Source: Jimgerdemannia flammicorona (Eukaryota; Mucoromycota; Endogonomycetes; Endogonales; Endogonaceae). From it: DNA of 14,899 bases. Shown one piece after another: positions 9,177 through 14,899 of this stretch. Below the pieces are notes generated by a model. The model was not told the DNA's origin and made no database searches. It saw only the letters and a program-made list of their open reading frames with translations. Location: assembly GCA_003990745.1 (NCBI GenBank), contig RBNI01003947.1, positions 1 to 14,899 of the forward strand, read 5' to 3'. The translations under genes and the position numbers were made by a program. Position 1 is the first letter of the stretch; each line of letters opens with the position of its first letter.

Positions 9177-9322
9177 CCTTCTTTCTGGTAACATTCGGGT
9201 AACACAAACTTCAGACAACACTTTCAACAACGTTTTCAAGTATTGGTGTTATCAACATAGTGAGCAATACGCATTCTGGTGAGCGTACTGGGCAGGGGGG
9301 CCCCAGTGCCTTTGACTAGCAG
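9177..9322 (+). promoter_or_regulatory. 5' leader of LINE copy 3 (internal promoter region)
   Basis: The start of the element is shared by three copies (GTAACATTYGGGT near the start), so the promoter must lie here or in early ORF1, as LINEs carry internal promoters. The ORF1 frame is open backward from 9316 to 9203 (TAG at 9317-9319 in this copy is TGG in both others), yet contains no ATG in any copy. ORF1 therefore starts at a non-ATG codon or at a later ATG such as 9356. No TATA-like element is visible. Confidence 0.5.
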
Positions 9323-9325
9323 CAT

Positions 9326-11142
9326 GTGGGGGGGGGCCAAGGTGCTGGTATTGGCATGCCGAGTGCTTCAATGAGGGGACACAGGGCTGGGGGTGGTGGC
9401 AGAGGAGGTGCAAGACTGCACGGGGGAGGGAGGATGACCTTCATGGATAAAGTCAGGATGGAAAAGCAGGCAACTGGGCTAGATAGCTGGCTGGAGCTAG
9501 GGAAGGCATCTGCTACCAAGAGTGGCAGGGAGGCTTCTCCACTGAGGGGTCAGCATAGTGGGGCTGGAGGTGTAGTGGCTGAGGCGGTGACTGCTGATGG
9601 CAGTGTGATGGGTAATCTGGAAAAAAATCCAGATATGACAGCTAATGGGGGACCTGGACAGGGGGGCGGCGCGAGACCTGGGGACCTGGCTGATGGTGTG
9701 ACAGGCCTCGTGGCGACCTGTTACTCAAAAAGTCTAGATCAGAATTTGCCATCATACTGTGCTTCCCTGGTGTGGCAGTGACGGTAAAGATGGTGCTGGG
9801 GCTGCTGGCTAGCAAGGTGAAGGGTGCGGCCTCAGTTAAGTTCTTGAAGAAGCTGGAGACAGTCAAGGTGGGGTTTGAAGAGAAGGGTTTGCTACTGGAG
9901 GCAGTGGAGAAGGGTGTGGTGGTTAGAGGGATTTCAGTGCCAATGGCGAGGTGTATGCATTGGGATTCCCGAGTGGTTCATCTGGTAATTGTGGATATGC
10001 TGACAGTGAAGAAGGAGGAGGCAAGGAAGCTGGTTACAGATGTGGTGAAGGAGTATGGTGAGGTGGTCGACATTGGGTTCAGGGTATGGGAGGGGACTGA
10101 GCTCAGGACAGGAGATGTGGATGTCCGGTTGAGGCTGTTTGGGATGGAGAACACTGGGAAGGCTAGAGACTGACCGGTGATACTGAAGTGGGGCCCAGTA
10201 GAGTGCAAGGTATTGAGGGTGAAGGGGTCAGAGGAAGATGAGGAGGACCTGCTAGAGGTGCTTGAGGACCTGGTGGGGGCTGTGGAGAGGAGACAAAAGG
10301 CTTGGAGGGCTTATGAGGCTAGGATGGTAGTGGAGGTGATTGAGGGCAAGAAGGTGCAAATGGACAAGGTGCTCTGGGAGAAGACAAAGAGGAGACAGCT
10401 GCAGAAGGATTTGCTGGCCAGCTTGGATGGGGGTCAGAAGGCAGGGGCTATGGAGGAGGGCACTGGAGCGAGTGCTAGCATCTGGGCAGAGACTGGGCGG
10501 CAAGAGGAGAAGATGAAGGAGAGTGGGGGACAGGGGCCGGAGGGGGTGGTAGTGGACATGGTGATGGCAGATGATAATCAGATCCAGTACGGTGTCTCTG
10601 AGGTGGGAGAGGGGGAGTTGGAGGATGTGTCGGAGGATGGTTGGGATGAGTCTGTGCGAACTGAGGAGAGGAAGGGGGGAGAGGAAGATTTGGTGCAGGC
10701 AGTGGAGGTAGTTGGGGGGGAGAAGTGGCTGCTGAGGGCACTGCAAAATGTGGCAGCTGAGGAACTGGGAGAGATAGATTTTCAGGTGATCAGTGAGGAA
10801 TTCTGAGGGCGAGTACTGCAGGGGGAGGAGGTTGTAAGGAAGTTGAGAGATGAGATGATGGCAGCTCTTCTGAAAGCGGAGGAGTATGAGATTACTGAGG
10901 CAAGGGAGGCAACACTCTTGGGTATTGCCAACAAAAGGGTAGCTTATCTGTGGGGGCCACGGAAGAGACTGGCAAAGTGGCAGGTGGTGTGCAAGGAGCA
11001 CCAGGCATCAATGGAGATAGTGGATGGTGAGGACTGCACAGAAATGTTGGCAGCTCTAGATGAACAGCAAAATGTGGAAGATGAGATTGCAGTGGAATGT
11101 AACCTAAATCTGGCTAGAGAGGAAGTGAGTATGGAATTGTAG
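9326..11142 (+). pseudogene. LINE ORF1, gag-like nucleic-acid-binding protein (frameshift and two stops)
   Basis: ORF1p would coat the LINE RNA to form the retrotransposition particle. The first part (9326-9710, frame 2) is Gly/Arg-rich and low in complexity (GGGGRGGARLHGGGR). The rest (about 9720-11142, frame 1) looks folded: an alternating hydrophobic block (KMVLGLLASKVKGAASVKFL, VKVGFEEKGLLLEAVEKGVV), then IGFRVWEGTE, an acidic helical segment (SEEDEEDLLEVLEDLVGAVE) and an acidic C-terminal half. No CCHC zinc knuckle is visible. The frame change near 9716 is a one-base deletion: both older copies have one more base there. TGA at 10171-10173 and 10804-10806 interrupt an otherwise continuous frame, fitting CGA to TGA. 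The last stop TAG at 11140-11142 abuts ATG at 11143. The true start is uncertain (see leader); 9356 is the first in-frame ATG. Confidence 0.75.
9615..9634 (+). repeat. Short inverted repeat with A6 loop, LINE copy 3
   Basis: ATCTGGA, six A, TCCAGAT within ORF1 (reading NLEKNPDM). It is identical in copy 2 and nearly so in copy 1 (around 6968-6988), although the flanking bases differ. It may be a protein-level constraint or an RNA hairpin. Confidence 0.7.
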
Positions 11143-11203
11143 ATGTGGAGATATTAACACTTTCAAATACTTTGCTATAAATAGTATAACCAATATTTTC
11201 TCT

Positions 11204-14200
11204 ATGAATGTCAATGGGCTTAGAGGGACTGAGAGGTGATGTATGATTTTTGGATGGCTGAAGAAACTGGAGGTGGATCTCTTCACTTCAAGATGTATGG
11301 TGTGAGGGTGAGGAAGATGGCTTGGAATAGACAAGAGAGTGGGGTGGGGTGGCAGTTTGGCAGAGTAAAGTGGGAATCCTAGTTAGGAAGAGGAAAGGAG
11401 ACATTGTAGACACTGGACATTGGGGTAGTAGATTAGTGTAGGGGACATGGTGGAGGCCTGGATGGAACTCAATTGTGGTGGGATCTTGTTATTGCTCAGC
11501 TGAGAGGGGGACTCGAGTAGTGTGGATTGGAGATCTGTAGAATTCTGGGCTCTTGGTTGAGGCTGGGGTGGATTGTCTGGGGGGTGATTTTAATATGGTA
11601 TGGGAGAGTAGGCTAGACAGAACTGATGGGGGATGGGGTATGGCTGGAAGGAGTGGGGGATTGGAGGACTGGGAAGAGGTGGAGAGACTCAGCTTACTAG
11701 TAGATGCCATGTGACTGCAGGATGGGGATCGACGTCTTTATACTCACTGGGTGGGAGAACTTGGTACTAGGATTGATTGGATTCTGACTGCTGAGTGTTG
11801 GGGTAATACAGTTTGGGAGACGATGGAGGTCGAGTGGTGCCCTTGGTCAGATCACTGGGGTATTTGGGGAGGTGGGAGGTTTGGAGGGAGTGGAGAGGGG
11901 CCAGGACATTGGCATCTGAACTCTTCGCTGCTGGATGAGATGGACCTGTGGAATGTGTGGGTAGTGGTGGTACGATCCAAGGTTAATGATTGGAGGAGAG
12001 CCGGGATGAGGATTGGAGATAGGTGGCATAGACTGAAATCCAAAGCTCAGAGGTACTGGGGGGAAGTGGGGAAGGAGCAAGGTGCTCAGTGGAGGAGACA
12101 AGTCTGATGGGTATCAAGGAGACTTGAAAGACTACTTCTGAATTGGGCTGGGCTACTGGAAGAGGAGGAGGTATTGGACTGGAAGGTTAAGCAGGCTAAG
12201 CTAGAAGTGGTGGAGCTGCAGGATTTGTTGAGGAAGGAGGAAGTGGTGCAGGCTCAGGCCCTGGCAGCAAGGCTATGGTAGTAGGGATTGGAAGAAGGAG
12301 AAAGGCCTACAAGGTTTTTGTCCCATCTCCTTCATGCTAGAGGAGCAAGACACCAGTGGGAAGGAGTCCTTAATGATGAGGGAGAGATGGTATTAGGTAT
12401 ACAGGAGATCCTTGACCAGCTGAGCGCCCGCTGGAGTAACCTCTGGAGTGAAGAGGAGGGAGGGGAGGTGGCGCAGGACATTGAGCAACATCTGGAAGAG
12501 TGGTACTCGAATCCTGCAGCAGGGTTGGGGGATCTTGGCCAACCAGTTTTGGGAGAGGAGATCCTTCGAGTTCTGGCATCAACAACTCTGGGAACGGCAT
12601 CTGGGGAGGATAGTTTGTCTTGAGACTTTTGGAAATGGATGGCATCAGTAGAGGAGGCACTAGAAGAGATGTTGTTGATGTGTGATATAGTCATCAGTAC
12701 TAGGGAGTGGATTGGAGGGCAGCAGTTGGGGCTGGTGTCCCTGCTGTACAAGAACAAAGGGTGTAAGGAGGACTGGAAGAACTGGAGGCCAATTATGCTG
12801 CTGGATATGGACCGCAAGCTGGTCACCAAAATCCTGGTGGTGAGGCTACAGGGTGTGGCTCACCAGGTGCTAGGGAAGGAGCAGCGAGGCTTTGTGGGGG
12901 GCTGACTGATCTGGGATGGCATGGCATGGGTTCATGGTATCATTGAAGGTGCTCGGGCTACAGGGGTGGATGACTGCTTGGTTTTCCTAGACCAGGAGAA
13001 GGCCTATGATAGGGTCCAGAGTATGGTTAGCAAAGGTACTGGAGTGCATTGGGGTACCAGCGGACATTTGTCAGTCACTCATTGGATTACTGGAAGGGAG
13101 TCGGGCTGCGATTCTGGCAAATGGACACAGGGGGGCTTCTTTTCCCTTGGGGAGGGGGGTGCCTCAGAGTGATCCACTGTCACCTATTCTTTATTCCTTC
13201 GCTCTGGAGCCTTTGTTGGATAGGATCCGGTGTAGGGTTGGTAGACTGAATATCTTGGGCATCAATTGGAAGGTGGGGGCCTTTGTAGATGATATGGTGG
13301 TTGGGTTGGGCTTGGTGGCAGATGTGGCTACATATGCTCAAGGAGACAGTTGAGTGGTATGAGAGGTGTTCTGGGGCAAAGCTCAACTGGCACAAGTGTG
13401 AGACAATGGTCCTTGGAGAAGGAGTCATAGGTGGGGATGTCATTGGAACAATTGTCCTGACTGGAGGAGTGGTACGGTACTTGGGTATCTATTTCTCAGT
13501 ATATGGCTCTTTACTTCCCAAGGAGTAGTGGGAGCACAAGCTGGTAGAGTGGGGGAAAGTACTGATGAGTTGGGGTGGTAGATAGGTGTCATTGGCGGGA
13601 AGGGTAACTGTTCTGAATGTGTATTGGATGCCAAAGCTTTGGTATCTGGGCTACCATTTGGACTTCCCTAAGTGGGTGGTTAAAAAGCTTCTCAAGTTGG
13701 CCTGCTCTTGGCTCTGGGCTGGACACCAGAGTCAGATTGATTGGGAGGTACTAGTACTCCCTGTGGATTGTGGAGGGCTTGGCCTGGTGGACTTTCCTAG
13801 AAAGCTACTCTGCTTGAGGGCATGGTGGATGAAGAGGGCCAGTGAGTTGAGAGGAGGAGAATGGGTGCCCCTTATGCAGTATTTGTGGGAGGCAAGGGTG
13901 TCACCAAGGGGTGGCTCGGGTGATCTACTGTCCTTGGTGGCCTTGGATGGTAGCCAGAGGATGAGATACACAGGATTCTGGTAGAGAGTAGTCAATGGGG
14001 CCCATCACATTGGGATCCGTTGACAAGGTACTAAAGGGGATGAGGACTGGGGACCGGCAATGTGGAGGTGGGACAGGCTCTTGTTGGGAGGGAATCTGGT
14101 CAAGGACTTCCACTTAGAGGAGGGCATAGAGTGCCTTAGGGGTCTGGGGCAGGACCTTTGGCCAGAGACCTGGCAGGGGGCTGGGATTAGGGAGAGATGG

Positions 14201-14825
14201 GACTGGGCAGACATCTGGTCATGGATCAAGGTGGTGTCAAGGTGGCTACTGCCAAAACTCTGGGTGGTATGGTGGAGACTGTTGCATCAAAATGTGATGC
14301 TAAACTTTAGGGCTGGCCATCTGGTGGATGGAGAGGTCTTTGATTGTGAGGAGTGTTATAATGTAGAGCAGGAGGGAGGGGTGGTGCAGACCCCTGAACA
14401 TTGGCTGGGGGAGTACGAGAGTATGGAGAATTTTTGGAAGGTAGTTGGAGAGAGGTTGGGAGTATCGGCACCTGACCCTGAGGTGGGGGGGTGGTGGGTG
14501 GCACTGCAGTCAAGGCTGGTGGAGGGGGGTGGGGAATGAGTGGCTAACAGTTGGCTGGACCGTCGCTATATGGGTGGGGCTTGTGGAACACTGGCGGAGC
14601 ATCTTTGAGGGGGGCCCCAGGTGGCCAGTGAGACTGAGGGTAGTGAGGTGGGAGGAGCTGATGCTCAAGCTCTTCAAGGCATGGTGGATTGGTTGGGGCC
14701 CCAAGGGGGGGGGATGTAAGGGACTAGTAAGGAAGATTGTAGAGAAAAGTGGTGGAAGAGTTGTGGTGAAGGTGGATGGGTGTCATTTGCAGGAACTAGA
14801 GAGAGGGGGAGTCCTTGTGGGATAG
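11204..14825 (+). pseudogene. LINE ORF2: AP-like endonuclease plus reverse transcriptase (several frameshifts and stops)
   Basis: ORF2p nicks target DNA and reverse-transcribes the element RNA from the nick. Endonuclease: SMNVNGLRG (11201-11227), a degraded catalytic-Glu region, GDFN (11583-11594), RIDWIL (11769-11786) and SDH (11847-11855). RT: LVSLLYKNKGCKEDWKNWRP (about 12733), GKEQRGFVGG (to 12902), motif A VFLDQEKAYDRV (about 12981-13016), motif B GRGVPQSDPLSPILY (about 13150-13194), motif C FVDD (13282-13293, usually FADD), SGAKLNWHKC, and YLGI (13478-13489). Then comes the post-RT block LAGRVTVLNVYWMPKLW and a Cys/His-like region CEECYNVEQ...PEHW (about 14346-14403), with Tyr where a last Cys might stand. 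The frame changes between 11300 and 11580, near 13016-13030, near 13325-13342 and near 14520-14535. In-frame stops include 11237, 12105, 12279, 12282, 12621, 12903, 13527, 13583 and 13982. The total of about 1,200 codons is normal for the group. ORF2 may start a little upstream of 11204. Confidence 0.85.
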
Positions 14826-14868
14826 GTTGATGGCTTAGGATGTATCAATATTACTATAGATGCTGGTT

Positions 14869-14874
14869 AATAAA
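14869..14874 (+). terminator. Polyadenylation signal of the LINE
   Basis: AATAAA lies 44 bp after the ORF2 stop and 18 bp before the terminal A tract, the expected place for an element ending in poly(A). Confidence 0.6.
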
Positions 14875-14892
14875 GGGAGTCCAAGTGACTAT

Positions 14893-14899
14893 AAAAAAA
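14893..14899 (+). other. Terminal oligo-A tract of the LINE, cut by the window edge
   Basis: Seven A close the window directly after the 3' UTR (GACTAT then A7). This is probably the 3' tail of the retroposed copy; its true length lies beyond the window. Confidence 0.6.

Larger units (their letters stand above)
9177..14899 (+). mobile_element. LINE copy 3: near full-length Tad1-like non-LTR retrotransposon
   Basis: The order is leader, ORF1 (to 11142), ORF2 with endonuclease then reverse transcriptase then a C-terminal Cys-containing region (to 14825), short 3' UTR with AATAAA, and oligo-A at the window edge. This is the architecture of fungal LINEs of the Tad1 group. The 5' end is placed by comparison with the other two copies, where similarity begins at CCTT (9177); bases 9166-9176 are either target sequence or extra 5' bases. 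It is GC-richer than everything to its left, strongly G-rich on the plus strand, and still contains CG. Frameshifts and stops in both ORFs make it inactive as read. The Tad1 label is from domain order and RT style, not from a search. Confidence 0.85.

Noticed and set aside
8549..9799. Tandem 5' UTR monomers, as in some mammalian LINEs
   Set aside because: The upstream unit is far more decayed and CG-free while the downstream one is not, so nested insertion of a younger copy explains it better.
10252..11001. Long minus-strand ORF of 249 codons
   Set aside because: It lies antisense to LINE ORF1 and its Leu/Pro/His-rich composition is what a G-rich plus-strand coding region yields in reverse. 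No domain is visible.
12332..12829. Minus-strand ORFs of 165 and 96 codons
   Set aside because: These are antisense to the RT region of ORF2, where the plus strand carries clear RT motifs; they are shadows.
1..14899. CRISPR array, phage, operon or defence system
   Set aside because: All recognisable coding sequence is eukaryotic retrotransposon or transposon. No regularly spaced repeats and no prokaryotic gene organisation were seen.

Overview
The window is a eukaryotic, most likely filamentous-fungal, transposon graveyard. I found no host gene, RNA gene, CRISPR array or prokaryotic feature. The fungal call rests on the mix of element types: a Ty3/gypsy pol end with the VHRNRLKKY-type integrase terminus, a Tad1-like two-ORF LINE, and a decayed hAT transposase. 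I cannot fix the phylum; an agaricomycete or a CpG-methylating pezizomycete are both possible.

Layout. (1) 1-2230: the 3' end of a Ty3/gypsy retrotransposon, reading +. It holds the C-terminus of pol (one internal TGA), a 555-bp spacer, an unrecognised accessory ORF downstream of pol (982-1820, one frameshift) and a probable 404-bp 3' LTR (TGTTAC...GTGACA). (2) 2231-4266: old AT-rich DNA with a wrecked hAT transposase (about 2410-3440, +) and a tandem duplication of a unit of about 330 bp (3601-4266). (3) 4267-5796: no recognisable gene. (4) 5797-7425, minus strand: an old 3'-truncated copy of a LINE, with 5' end and ORF1. (5) 7426-8548: AT-rich spacer between two divergent LINE 5' ends. (6) 8549-9165, plus strand: a second old LINE copy, interrupted at 9166. 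(7) About 9166/9177-14899: an essentially full-length, younger copy of the same LINE, with 5' leader, ORF1, ORF2 (endonuclease, reverse transcriptase, C-terminal Cys-rich region), AATAAA and an oligo-A tract at the window edge. It appears to have inserted into copy 2.

The most striking property is compositional. From 2226 to 9195, about 7 kb, I find no CG dinucleotide on reading, while the gypsy element on the left and the young LINE on the right contain many. The edges of the CG-free block coincide with the inferred right edge of the gypsy LTR and the left edge of the young LINE. Aligning the three LINE copies shows individual CG sites as TG, CA or TA in the old copies. CA-containing words such as CAG stay common in the block, so CpG-directed mutation fits better than classical CpA-directed RIP. 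The two flanking elements therefore look like later arrivals in DNA already purged of CpG. All coding regions are broken; nothing here looks like a functioning system.
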